This document shows, one piece after another, positions 1 through 8,234 of a DNA stretch of 33,632 nt. The DNA is from a bacterium BMS3Bbin05 (GTDB lineage: Bacteria > Nitrospirota > Thermodesulfovibrionia > Thermodesulfovibrionales > BMS3Bbin05). The first letter of the stretch is position 1. Every line of letters starts with the position of its first letter. The notes under the pieces are model-generated. The model was not told the DNA's origin, made no database searches, and saw nothing but the letters and a program-made list of their open reading frames with translations. The translations under genes and the position numbers were made by a program. The stretch is from assembly GCA_002897855.1 (NCBI GenBank), contig BDTO01000022.1:1-33632 (forward strand), written 5' to 3'.

Positions 1-965
1 GGCTCGCTTATCTCGCCCGGGATGAGCCTGAGCCTGAAGGGATTGTCAATGGTCATGCCGGATGTGCTTCCGGTCATGTTAAACGTGTAGGTGCCATTGC
101 TGCCGGGTGCAGAGACGTATCCCACAACCGACGGGCCGTTATTAACAGTGGTGGGTGGGGTTATGGAAAAGTTGCTTCCGGTGCCGTCCTGGTTGTACCA
201 GATATTCGTTATTGGCGGTGATGCGGACACGGTGACACCTGCTATGCCTGTACTGCTGCCGTCCTCCACATCCATGGCGAATATTGCATCCGTGGTGGCA
301 TTACCACCTATTACACCGGCCACCTGTCCTACCATAACATCATCAATCATGTAAATATTTATCGCCGGCCTGTCCGCTGTCTCATTTTCGATCTGGAGAT
401 TTTCGGAAACATAGGTCGTGCTGCCGATAGTTGTGCCGGTTGCATGGAGATAAAAATCCTGGTTTGGCGGCACGGTGACGGAGTATGCCCCGGCTGTATC
501 GGTGGTTGTGCTGTTAATTACCGAGTCGTCCGATGGATTCCTCGCCTCGATGGGTATCCCGGCAAGCGGAACATCAGGACCGGTATCGGGCGAATAAACA
601 ACCGTACCGCTGATCGTGACGGATGTGCAGGTTACGACGACATTCGTTACATTACCACCAGAAACCGTCCCGCTGCCGTTTGTGACCACACAGTTTGCTT
701 GAAGCGGCTGGGTCTTTACCGTCACACTGTAGCCTGCGCTGTCTGCAATGGCCGTGGCAAAGGTGAATATGCCGTTCGCTGCTACCGTCAGGTCGTCTCC
801 TCCGTTGTTCCGGAGCACCACGGATTCTCCAGATGCAAGTCCGGTTACATTACCGCCTACCGTGTAGGTCGTACTGCTGCTGCCCCCTCCCCCGCAGCCG
901 GTGAGTATGACCGCGAGCGAGAGCAGGAACATGCCTGCAAGAAACATCAACCCTCTCTTTTTCAT
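1..965 (-). CDS. Secreted lipoprotein with Ig/CarboxypepD-like repeats (partial, C-terminus outside window)
   Basis: The reading frame starts at ATG 965 after a strong AAGGAGG (970-976) and stays open to the window edge, so the C-terminus is missing. It begins with a lipoprotein signal (MKKRGLMFL then a hydrophobic stretch) ending in the lipobox LTGC, followed by a Gly/Ser linker, so export and lipidation are expected. Next comes a domain reading VGGNVTGLASGESVVLRNNG with a later TQPLQANCVVTNGSGTV, a repeat type common in surface proteins of anaerobic bacteria. It is followed by an SVTISGTVVYSP segment resembling carboxypeptidase-regulatory/Cna-B beta-sandwich domains. No catalytic motif is visible. 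The product is probably an extracellular or outer-membrane-attached structural or binding protein; the exact role is unknown. Confidence 0.8.
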   Translation of the reverse strand, partial: MKKRGLMFLAGMFLLSLAVILTGCGGGGSSSTTYTVGGNVTGLASGESVVLRNNGGDDLTVAANGIFTFATAIADSAGYSVTVKTQPLQANCVVTNGSGTVSGGNVTNVVVTCTSVTISGTVVYSPDTGPDVPLAGIPIEARNPSDDSVINSTTTDTAGAYSVTVPPNQDFYLHATGTTIGSTTYVSENLQIENETADRPAINIYMIDDVMVGQVAGVIGGNATTDAIFAMDVEDGSSTGIAGVTVSASPPITNIWYNQDGTGSNFSITPPTTVNNGPSVVGYVSAPGSNGTYTFNMTGSTSGMTIDNPFRLRLIPGEISE

Positions 966-1028
966 ATTGCCTCCTTATGATGGATGGACGATCCCGGCAC
1001 CCGGCCGGGGGAATCCACCCGATTAAAA

Positions 1029-1238
1029 TTATCCCGCATCTGCGGGTCTTCCCTTTTTCTTCTTTGTGCGCGGTGCATTATCCTTTTGAAAATACGGTCC
1101 GTTCTCCAGGATCCGGCAGAGTTCGCCGAGGTTTGAAAAGGGTATCCTTTCCTCCATCCTCACACTCTCCACTATACCGGCAAGCCCCTGAAGTTCATCT
1201 TTGTTGCGGCGGTATATACGGACTATGTAACTCTCCAT
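1029..1238 (-). CDS. Small conserved-looking hypothetical protein
   Basis: A short protein (about 69 residues from this start) beginning MESYIVRIYRRNKDELQGL and ending in a very basic tail rich in Lys and Arg. The N-terminal pattern YIVRIYRR...G.VE followed by F.NL.EL..IL resembles a family of tiny uncharacterised proteins I recall from deltaproteobacterial and Nitrospirota genomes; its function is unknown. The start is uncertain: the frame is open to ATG 1280 and also has ATG 1256, but the conserved-looking part begins here. A GGGAG lies directly against this ATG, so no start has well-spaced ribosome-binding signals. It lies 63 bases upstream of the lipoprotein gene in the same direction and could share its transcript. 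Confidence 0.5.
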   Translation of the reverse strand: MESYIVRIYRRNKDELQGLAGIVESVRMEERIPFSNLGELCRILENGPYFQKDNAPRTKKKKGRPADAG

Positions 1239-1568
1239 CTCCCGGTTGTCTCCCATGTTTCGCGAAACGCTCCCGCACATATTTATTAACTTAACACGTG
1301 ACCACCTACAGATTACCTACAGATACCGGTCTGACCTTCTTCTGCTGAAGGCTGAAGGAAAGACTGAAAGACTTATCGGCCACAGACGGACACAGACTGA
1401 AAGATAAGAAAAAAGGGCTGTATTATGGTTTTAAAAAGAAGAAAGAGTCTTTAAAAAAGTCTGTGAAAGTCTGTGGCAAAAAAGATTTTTCAGCCGCTGA
1501 TTTACACGGATAAACACAGATAAGCAGATTAATACAATTTGAAAAGACAGAAGACACCCTCTCCCTTG

Positions 1569-1703
1569 AGAGACTGTGTCATAATTCCGAAAACGCATAT
1601 GATGTCATTCTGAATTCATTTCAGAATCTCGTATTTTCAATATGCTACGTTTTTTATAGATCCTGAAACAAGTTCAGGATGACAATTATGACACAGCCTC
1701 TGA
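1569..1703. repeat. MITE-like inverted-repeat element, copy 1
   Basis: Terminal inverted repeats read AGACTGTGTCATAATT (1571-1586) and AATTATGACACAGCCT (1684-1699), one mismatch over 16 bases. The inside carries two small hairpins, CATTCTGAATTCATTTCAGAATC and the ATCCTGAAACAAGTTCAGGAT type. A second copy in the opposite orientation lies at 28223-28379. It has no coding capacity and resembles a non-autonomous transposon or large REP element. Confidence 0.75.
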
Positions 1704-1791
1704 GGGGGGAGGGCGGGGGTGGGGGTGAAAAATAATGTTCTATTCACCCTCCCCTTAATCCCCTCCCCTCAAGGGAGGGGAAGATTTTATG

Positions 1792-1890
1792 GATACCCCG
1801 CAGCTTGCCATGGGCTCAAGTGAGCGAATATAATAATGCAAGAAACCCTGCATTAGATTACCGGTGGCGGAGCCAGAGGGAAGATCAATC
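1792..1890. repeat. Hairpin-rich dispersed repeat (related to 18562-18690)
   Basis: Contains GATACCCCGC, AGTGAGCGAATATAATAATG and then a TAATGCA/TGCATTA hairpin, GATTACCGGTGGCGGAGCC and GGAAGATCAAT. The same blocks recur in the same order at 18562-18690, where an extra palindrome is inserted in the middle. Part of the unit (GATACCCCGC with a GCGGGG arm) also occurs near 28400. Confidence 0.65.
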
Positions 1891-1972
1891 CGTTTCAATC
1901 TACGTATATCTGCGGCCTATTAAGTTTTTTAGTCTGTGAGGGTCCGGCGAATGGCAAATGGAACTCCTCTGC

Positions 1973-4900
1973 CTATCCAGTTTTGCCGGACTTCAGAACG
2001 GTTTTATAGACCTTTTCCGTAACGGGCGACAGGTCCATGCCGCAGGAACGGAGCGTAGTGACACACCTGCGGTATGCGGACACGGCCTGTGTTCCGTGAC
2101 CGAGTGCGCCATAGCAGAAGATAAGCCCCCTGTAAAATTCTTCGATGAGGTCGTCCGCCTCCAGCCCCCTGAGATAGCGGGCGGCGGCCTCTTCCCATTT
2201 CCCGCTTTTTTCGAGCAACAGGCAGAGCTTTCCGGTGCAGCGGATGAATTTGTCGCGCAGCCGTTCACGCGGAGATATGATCCACGACCCCGCCTCATCG
2301 GCTAAAAAGGGACCTTTGTAAAGATCGAGTGCATCCCTGACATACTGAGTGTACCGGTCGCTCCGGCCTTCATCTTCCGCGGCATCGGCTTTTCCGATGA
2401 GGTCTTCAAAGGCGTGTGTATCGATATAACAACAGCGTATGTTTATTGTTATATGACCGTTGCCGAAGAGGATGGCATCTCGTTTGTCTAAAAGCTTCCG
2501 GAGACGTGTGATCGTGACCTCAAGGCTCTTGTGCGCCGCATCGCCGTCCGCATCCGGCCAGAGGATGTCGCACAGCCGGCCCTCGTCCACGTTCACCCCG
2601 CCCAATGCGATCAATACCCTGATGAGTTCTATCGGTTTCCTCGGCGTCTTTCCCGCAAACGGGACGGGGGCGCCATCCTTCATGATTTCAAAATGCCCGA
2701 AGGTGCGGATTCTTACGGGCCAGGGCCATTTGGCAATATGCACCGGCGGGTCATCCGGGGTCAGCCGTCGCCGGCTGATAAGATTCTGTACATACCCGGT
2801 CTCGATATCGAGCTCAAGCGCCCTGACACAAAGGCTGGAAATGAACGCCGGATGCCACCACGAAAAGTTGACATACCCCTTCTCCCGTCCGAGACTCATG
2901 GCCTTCCGGAGATTTGCGCGGGCAGAGCCTTCTCTTCCGCTGTTAAAGGCGATATGTGCCCTTGTGAGCAGGCACAGAAATTCGATGGAGCGGCTCTTCA
3001 TGCGCCTGGATATCCGCATGCTTCTGTTCAGGTGTTTTACGGCCTCACTATAATTACCGTGTTTGTGCAGCAGGTGGGATATTGCAAGATTGCTCTGGGC
3101 CTTTGCGTAGTGCAGCCCTGTCGCATCTGCAAGTTTCAGCGCCTTCTCCTGATGCATCAGCGCGCGGGGCAGGTCATCTTTCAGATGAAAATACCATGAG
3201 AGCTCATAGTGGTAATAGAATTTGTCCAGGAGGCGGCCATTCTCCTCTACGTTGCCCATCCTCCCGAGCAGGTCGCCGGCCTTTTCAATATCTCCCGAAG
3301 ACAGCGAGGCCGCTACCCCCTGCACCATGAGCAGGTAGTCCCAGATGTGGACGCCCGTTTCGGCGGACATGGCAAGACCGTCCGACATTGCGCGGAGAGA
3401 TGCGTCACAGGAGCCCGACAGCCATGCCCATGTTCCGGCCATCCTGAGTGTAATGCCGGCAAGGGGAGATGCATTTGCGCTCCCGGCAACGTCCTTCAGT
3501 CTCCCGACGATATACTCCGCCTGCGGATAATCGCCCGTCCATATCGCAAAGGTATGAAGATAAAACCCTGTCAGCATCCTGAGAGAAGTGTCGGGGCATG
3601 TATTCAGAGCTGTAACGGCCTTTTCCATCCACATTGGGAATTGCGGGTGCCACGGTTTTCTGACGGCGAGCGCCCCGAACATCCTTGCCGTTACGCAGGC
3701 ATCCACTTCGGCCGACGGGAAGACAGGTCTCTTGCCCAATATTCCGTCCAGAATGGATATCCATCGATCAAGCGGCCTGAGATCACCCAACTCATGCAGA
3801 TAGGTCTCAACCACACCCGACCATGACATCAGCGCACCATTCATGTCTTTTCTTTCTATGAAGAGTCTGTAAGCATGTTCAAAGAATGAACGGCTCTCAG
3901 CCGGACCGCTTGCCATACGGCACACGCCTGTCCAGTAGAGCAGCCATGGCGACCCTGTAATAATATTATCCGGCAGGGCGGATATCCATTCCCGGAGAGT
4001 CCTGTCCCTCCCCTGCATAACCATCGACCGGGCGTGGCCGGCAATAAGCGCGGCAAGAGATTTCCATCCACTGCCATCGATATAAAGGGATGCGGCTTCC
4101 TCGATATTCCCGGCCTTCTCAAGAAGTAAAGCCGATTTCCTGTGTATCCTGATGATATCGGTATCCGCGTACATGTCCCGTGCCCTGCTTAACAGGAATT
4201 CCCTGAAGAGAGGATGATAACAATAGGTGACATCCGGTTGATGATGCCGCTCTGTAAAATAGTTTCCTGCATGCAGCCGTGCAAGTATCTTTTCGGCGTC
4301 CCCGCTGCCGGTGATCTGCATTGCCAGTTGAGGGGTTATCTCCTTCAGAAACGCCGTCCGCTGCAGGAAGTCCCGGGTTGATTCGTCCATCCCGTTGAAG
4401 ATTTCCTCTGCGAAATAATCAAATATCTCGTACAGGGTATAATTACCTGCCGGGTATGTTTCGGTGCTTTTCGTTCTGCTTCTTTCGATCAGCAGTATGA
4501 GTCCTGCTGCCCAGCCCTTTGTAATCCTGCATATGCGCTGAATCTCCCGTTCAGAAAATGCCCTTCGTCCCTGAAGGTTGATGATTCCACGGGTTTCTTC
4601 ATCCGTCAGCCTGATATCATCCCAGCCCAGCAGGTCCATCATGTTATTTGCCCTCATACGGGTCAGCGCCGGGGGAGGGTTATTCCTGCTTACCAGGATG
4701 ACATTAATGCCTGCTGGAATTGTATCGAGTCCGTTTTGTATTACTTTATGAAAGAGTGATTGTTCCGGCGCCTCATGATAGTTGTCGAATACCATCATGT
4801 ATGGTGGTTTCAGCCTGCCCAAAAGGGCCTCGAAATAACGCCGGGTGAATGTCGGAACGTCATGCCTGTATTCCGGGGTCAGGAGCGGCAGGGGTTTTCT

Positions 4901-5179
4901 CTTCCGGGGAGCGGCCTTTTTTGCGGCCAGTCCCATGTAGTAGAAAAAAGCGGCTATATCATCATCACCCCGGTCTATACGGTACCATATACAGGGAAGC
5001 GAACGTGCCTCTATATAACCTGTGATCAGTGTTGTCTTGCCGGAACCGGCAGGAGCGGACACGTATACCACGGGCCGGTCAAGTTTTTGGTCCAGCCTGT
5101 CAAACAGCCGATCCCTCGGATAAGCTCCCACGGAAACAGGACGCGTTATCTTGGTAACAGGGCGTATTCTGTTATGCAT
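1973..5179 (-). CDS. STAND ATPase-TPR-SARP (BTAD) transcriptional regulator
   Basis: About 1068 residues. The N-terminus has a Walker A, PAGSGKTT (residues 43-50), and a likely Walker B (YMMVFDNYHEA), in a MalT-like STAND NTPase arrangement. The middle (about 400-790) is alpha-helical and TPR-like. The C-terminus holds an OmpR-like winged helix (VRIRTFGHFEIM ... ELIRVLIALGG ... LWPDADGDAAHKSLEVTITRLRKLL region) followed by a bacterial transcriptional activator (BTAD) helical domain, the layout of SARP-type activators. The frame is open to ATG 5266, but ATG 5179 (MHNRIRPV) has a GAGGG seven bases upstream and is preferred. It is divergent from lexA, sharing a 185-base spacer. The ligand and target genes cannot be told; such proteins usually bind an inducer and activate nearby genes. 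Confidence 0.85.
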   Translation of the reverse strand: MHNRIRPVTKITRPVSVGAYPRDRLFDRLDQKLDRPVVYVSAPAGSGKTTLITGYIEARSLPCIWYRIDRGDDDIAAFFYYMGLAAKKAAPRKRKPLPLLTPEYRHDVPTFTRRYFEALLGRLKPPYMMVFDNYHEAPEQSLFHKVIQNGLDTIPAGINVILVSRNNPPPALTRMRANNMMDLLGWDDIRLTDEETRGIINLQGRRAFSEREIQRICRITKGWAAGLILLIERSRTKSTETYPAGNYTLYEIFDYFAEEIFNGMDESTRDFLQRTAFLKEITPQLAMQITGSGDAEKILARLHAGNYFTERHHQPDVTYCYHPLFREFLLSRARDMYADTDIIRIHRKSALLLEKAGNIEEAASLYIDGSGWKSLAALIAGHARSMVMQGRDRTLREWISALPDNIITGSPWLLYWTGVCRMASGPAESRSFFEHAYRLFIERKDMNGALMSWSGVVETYLHELGDLRPLDRWISILDGILGKRPVFPSAEVDACVTARMFGALAVRKPWHPQFPMWMEKAVTALNTCPDTSLRMLTGFYLHTFAIWTGDYPQAEYIVGRLKDVAGSANASPLAGITLRMAGTWAWLSGSCDASLRAMSDGLAMSAETGVHIWDYLLMVQGVAASLSSGDIEKAGDLLGRMGNVEENGRLLDKFYYHYELSWYFHLKDDLPRALMHQEKALKLADATGLHYAKAQSNLAISHLLHKHGNYSEAVKHLNRSMRISRRMKSRSIEFLCLLTRAHIAFNSGREGSARANLRKAMSLGREKGYVNFSWWHPAFISSLCVRALELDIETGYVQNLISRRRLTPDDPPVHIAKWPWPVRIRTFGHFEIMKDGAPVPFAGKTPRKPIELIRVLIALGGVNVDEGRLCDILWPDADGDAAHKSLEVTITRLRKLLDKRDAILFGNGHITINIRCCYIDTHAFEDLIGKADAAEDEGRSDRYTQYVRDALDLYKGPFLADEAGSWIISPRERLRDKFIRCTGKLCLLLEKSGKWEEAAARYLRGLEADDLIEEFYRGLIFCYGALGHGTQAVSAYRRCVTTLRSCGMDLSPVTEKVYKTVLKSGKTG

Positions 5180-5328
5180 ATCTTTTCCCTCTTTTTTATT
5201 ACGAAAGAACTTTAATTTTATATTATCTGTAAGTCCCCGGTAACAGGGGAAAGGCACCATGGCCATTTTAACGCATGTGTGTAAATATTTTCCAACACTG
5301 AAGGCTGCACTTTATTCCTGTGCTCTGC

Positions 5329-5358
5329 TTGACAGTGAACAATCGTTCACCTTATACT
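5329..5358 (+). promoter_or_regulatory. lexA promoter with embedded SOS box
   Basis: TTGACA (5329-5334) and TATACT (5353-5358) are separated by 18 bases. Between them lies a perfect palindrome, GTGAACAATCGTTCAC (5335-5350), which contains GAAC-N4-GTTC, the LexA/DinR operator form known from Gram-positive bacteria. A bound repressor would occlude RNA polymerase, so autoregulation by the downstream LexA is expected. The predicted transcription start falls at or next to the ATG at 5365. Confidence 0.85.
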
Positions 5359-5364
5359 ATATGT

Positions 5365-5958
5365 ATGACGAGAGATGCAAGAGACGAAAAACTGCGCTCC
5401 CGGATCGGCGGGATAGCACAGTTTTACGACCGGACGGGCAGGATGCCGAGTTTTTCGGAGATCGGAGAGCTTGCAGGGTTGCGTTCCAAAAATGCAGTTT
5501 CGAAGCTCGTCCTGAAACTGGAAAGGCTCAGGGTTCTCGGAAGAGACGGAAAGGGCAGGCTCATACCAGGCTCGATAGCATTCCCTGTAAGGATGCTGGG
5601 TACAGTGAAGGCGGGGTTCCCGAGCCCGGCAGAGGAGGAACTGGCAGATACGCTCTCACTCGACGAACTCCTCATCCGGAACCGTGATGCCACCTTTATG
5701 CTCAGGGTATCGGGGGATTCCATGACCGGCGCGGGCATACTTCCCGGTGATATGGTGTTGGTAGACAAGGGGCAGACTCCCAGGAGCGGGGATATAGTTG
5801 TTGCGGAAGTTGACGGTGAATGGACCATGAAGTATCTGAGAAGGAGAGGAAACAGTGTAACCCTCCTGCCGGCAAATCCCCGGTACAAACCGATCAGGCC
5901 GAGAAACGAGCTGAGAATAGGAGGGGTGGTTACGGCGGTGGTGCGTAAGTACCGGTAA
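5365..5958 (+). CDS. lexA: LexA repressor (SOS regulator, S24 peptidase)
   Basis: 197 residues, the usual LexA length. An N-terminal winged helix-turn-helix (about residues 5-65; MPSFSEIGELAGLRSKNAVS) is followed by a self-cleavage Ala83-Gly84 (VKAGF) and the S24 catalytic fold, with Ser119 in SGDSM and Lys156 in WTMKYL. RecA-stimulated autocleavage after DNA damage would relieve repression. The frame is open to ATG 5320, but that ATG lies upstream of the promoter; ATG 5365 sits 6 bases after the -10 box with no Shine-Dalgarno, suggesting a leaderless mRNA. The neighbouring Y-family polymerase fits an SOS unit. UmuD-like function is a weaker alternative, because the N-terminal DNA-binding domain is complete. 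Confidence 0.9.
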   Translation: MTRDARDEKLRSRIGGIAQFYDRTGRMPSFSEIGELAGLRSKNAVSKLVLKLERLRVLGRDGKGRLIPGSIAFPVRMLGTVKAGFPSPAEEELADTLSLDELLIRNRDATFMLRVSGDSMTGAGILPGDMVLVDKGQTPRSGDIVVAEVDGEWTMKYLRRRGNSVTLLPANPRYKPIRPRNELRIGGVVTAVVRKYR

Positions 5959-6143
5959 AAAGAAGACAGGAACTTGTTTACCACGGAGCGCCCGGAGAAC
6001 ACAGAGAAAAAACATTTTTTTTCGCTGATTGACACGGATAAACACGGACTACTGAAAATGAAAAATGCAAGCAGAGAAATTCAAAAAACCGGTGTTCATT
6101 TATTTTGGATTTTGCTCTTTGTGATTAAAAAGATATTGTATTT
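5959..6143. other. lexA-dinB spacer with dispersed repeat phrases and putative dinB promoter
   Basis: Contains degenerate repeat phrases (ACCACGGAGCGCCCGGAGAA; CGCTGATTGACACGGATAAA) like those near 1491 and 7570. Near the end, TTGCTC (6112-6117) and TATTGT (6134-6139) are 16 bases apart, a weak promoter match placed 4 bases before the polymerase ATG. No GAAC-N4-GTTC box is visible here. Confidence 0.4.
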
Positions 6144-7457
6144 ATGGAACCCAAACCTTTAACCATACGTTCCTGGCCGCAGGCGATCCTTCACCTGGAC
6201 GCCGATGCTTTCTTTGCGTCCTGTGAGCAGGCGATCCATCCCGGATTGAGAAGGAAGCCGGTTATTACCGGTAAAGAGCGGGGTATTGTTGCTGCCCTCA
6301 GTTATGAGGCGAAGGCACGGGGGGTGCGGAGAGGGATGAGGCTGTTTGAAGTCAGGAAGGTCTGTCCCGATGCAGTCATTGTCCCCTCGGATTATGAGAC
6401 CTACAGCCTCTTTTCCGTAAGGATGTTCGATATACTCAGACGTTTCTCACCGGACGTGGAGGAATACTCCATAGATGAGGCCTTTGCCGATGTCACCGGT
6501 CTGAGGAGAAGCCTTCATGGTTCCTACGGGATGATAGCTCAAAAGATACAGAAGACAGTCGAGACTGAACTCGGGATAACGGTGTCGGTCGGCGTAAGCC
6601 TCTCAAAGGTACTGGCCAAGATCGGTTCAAAACTCAGAAAACCTCACGGCCTTACCATGATACCGGGCGGGGATATACATATTTACCTTGAAAGATTGCC
6701 TGTTGAGAAGGTCTGGGGCATAGGGCCTAACACATCGGCATACCTCGGAAAGCTGGGCATAAGAACCGCACTGCAGTTTGCGAGAAAGGACGAGGCCTTT
6801 ATCAAAAGGTACTTTTCCAAGCCTTACCTGGAGATTTGGCATGAGTTGAACGGGAGGAGTGTGTATCCTGTTGTCAGAGAATCTAAAAGCAGTTACCAGT
6901 CTATAAGCAAGACAAGGACCTTTACGCCTCCTTCGGATGATAAAGACTTTGTCTTTGCCCAGCTTTCAAAAAATCTTGAGAATGCCTGTATCAAGCTGCG
7001 CCGCCATAAACTCGCTGCTACACGGCTCATTGTCTTTTTGAGGAGACAGGACTTTCGGGAGGCGGGTTTGGAGATGAAGCTGAACCGGCCCACGGCCTAC
7101 CCGTCGGAGCTGTTCGGGCTGTTGCGGGAGGGTTTTGACTTCCTGTTTCGTCCGCAGGGCCTCTACCGGTTGACGGGTGTGGTACTGGGGGGGCTGGTGC
7201 CGGAGGACCGGGTGCAGTACACCCTCTTTGACGATGTGACTATGATTGAGAAGATGTCCCGTATCTACAGCGGTGTTGACCGTCTGTCGGCCCGGTACGG
7301 CAAGCACACGGTTCAGCACGGCACGAGTCTGCCCGCGAAAGTGCAGGTCCGGCATGAAGGGGAAAGGGGCGATGTTGCAAAGAGGAAAACATCACTGTTC
7401 AGCGGTGAGAGCAAAAGGCGGCGGCTCGGCCTGCCCATGTGGCATATGAAGGTGTGA
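6144..7457 (+). CDS. dinB: Y-family DNA polymerase (DinB / Pol IV type)
   Basis: 437 residues; an error-prone translesion polymerase. The palm motif HLDADAFFASCEQ gives Asp19 and Asp21 with aromatic steric gate Phe24; the second catalytic motif EYSIDEAF gives Asp111 and Glu112. The helix-hairpin-helix segment (GSKLRKPHGL ... VEKVWGIG) and a little-finger domain follow. QYTLF at 358-362 is a good beta-clamp binding motif. The C-terminus beyond about 400 is a basic tail. It lies 185 bases after lexA in the same direction, which suggests a DNA-damage role. No Shine-Dalgarno precedes the ATG. The gene ends in TGA, which shows TGA acting as a stop in this genome. A UmuC assignment is possible, but no UmuD partner is present. 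Confidence 0.92.
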   Translation: MEPKPLTIRSWPQAILHLDADAFFASCEQAIHPGLRRKPVITGKERGIVAALSYEAKARGVRRGMRLFEVRKVCPDAVIVPSDYETYSLFSVRMFDILRRFSPDVEEYSIDEAFADVTGLRRSLHGSYGMIAQKIQKTVETELGITVSVGVSLSKVLAKIGSKLRKPHGLTMIPGGDIHIYLERLPVEKVWGIGPNTSAYLGKLGIRTALQFARKDEAFIKRYFSKPYLEIWHELNGRSVYPVVRESKSSYQSISKTRTFTPPSDDKDFVFAQLSKNLENACIKLRRHKLAATRLIVFLRRQDFREAGLEMKLNRPTAYPSELFGLLREGFDFLFRPQGLYRLTGVVLGGLVPEDRVQYTLFDDVTMIEKMSRIYSGVDRLSARYGKHTVQHGTSLPAKVQVRHEGERGDVAKRKTSLFSGESKRRRLGLPMWHMKV

Positions 7458-7763
7458 GAGAGGCGGTGGCGCCACGGAAAGACAAAGCCGCAGAAACAAG
7501 AAAAGACTCTTTCATCTACGGAGAGGCACAGACTTAAGAAAAGGCTGAAGAAGGGACTTAAAGAATATATTCAGCCGCGGATTTACACAGAGAAACGCAG
7601 ATAGAAAAATATAAAAGTCATTTAAATCTGTATCAATCTGCGTATATCTGCGGCAAAGAAAGAAAAGACTCTTTCAGCCACGGACGGACACGGACTAAAG
7701 ACAAAAATAACCACGGATAAGTTACAACAGAAGAATTGCTGGAAAGGAGAAGAGGTTTGGCTG
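7458..7763. repeat. Gap with degenerate dispersed repeat phrases
   Basis: No plausible gene. The stretch is a mosaic of phrases recurring elsewhere in the window: CAGCCGCGGATTTACACAG (about 7571; compare 1491 and 6021), ATCTGCGTATATCTGCGGC (about 7636; compare about 1899) and CAGCCACGGACGGACACGG (about 7675; compare 1378). Confidence 0.5.
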
Positions 7764-8225
7764 TTATTTGCCGGTCGAGTATTTCTTCTCTATATCCAGA
7801 ACCTTGTTGAGCCTTCTCCTGTAACGCTCGACATCTGAGGCGAACTTCGCATCGAGGAATGACCTTACGATGTCGTGTGCCAGCGCAGTCCCGATTATTC
7901 TTGCGCCTATGCAAAGGACATTCATGTCATCGTGTTCCACTCCCTGGTGCGCTGAATACGTGTCGTGACATACCGAAGCCCGCACCCCCGGAAATTTATT
8001 TGCCGCCACACAGGCGCCTACGCCGCTTCCGCAGATGACAATGCCCCGGTCGGCCTTGTTGTCCATTATTTTTTCTGCAACGAGTCCCGCAAAGTCGGGG
8101 TAATCCGAGGATTCATCGGAGTATGCCCCTGCATCTGTAACGGTGTGTCCAAGTTTCTCGATAAACGGCCTGAGTTCTTCTTTAAGTGTGAATCCGCCGT
8201 GGTCTGCGCCGATGACGACGTTCAT
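7764..8225 (-). CDS. rpiB: Ribose-5-phosphate isomerase B
   Basis: 153 residues, typical for RpiB, which interconverts ribose-5-phosphate and ribulose-5-phosphate in the non-oxidative pentose phosphate pathway. The diagnostic pieces are the N-terminal GADHGG, the phosphate-binding/active-site segment CGSGVGACVAANK with its catalytic Cys, and HDTYSAHQGVEHDDMNVLCIG. It starts 9 bases after the transketolase stop, downstream in the same direction, so the two are almost surely co-transcribed and catalyse adjoining steps. Confidence 0.95.
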   Translation of the reverse strand: MNVVIGADHGGFTLKEELRPFIEKLGHTVTDAGAYSDESSDYPDFAGLVAEKIMDNKADRGIVICGSGVGACVAANKFPGVRASVCHDTYSAHQGVEHDDMNVLCIGARIIGTALAHDIVRSFLDAKFASDVERYRRRLNKVLDIEKKYSTGK

Positions 8226-8234
8226 GGTATCTCC

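Larger units (their letters stand above)
1281..1972. repeat. Gene-free gap filled with dispersed repeats
   Basis: No coding frame looks real here. It contains (i) degenerate phrases such as GGCCACAGACGGACACAGAC (about 1378) and CAGCCGCTGATTTACACGG (about 1491) that recur near 6020, 7570 and 7675; (ii) an inverted-repeat element at 1569-1703; (iii) a C/G-rich palindromic stretch around 1740-1785 (CCCCTTAATCCCC then AAGGGAGGGG); and (iv) a repeat at 1792-1890 that recurs near 18562. Confidence 0.6.

Noticed and set aside
3209-3826. Long plus-strand frames over 2460-3826 and 4760-5215
   Set aside because: They lie opposite the 1068-residue regulator, have no recognisable domains or ribosome-binding sites and are shadows of that gene.
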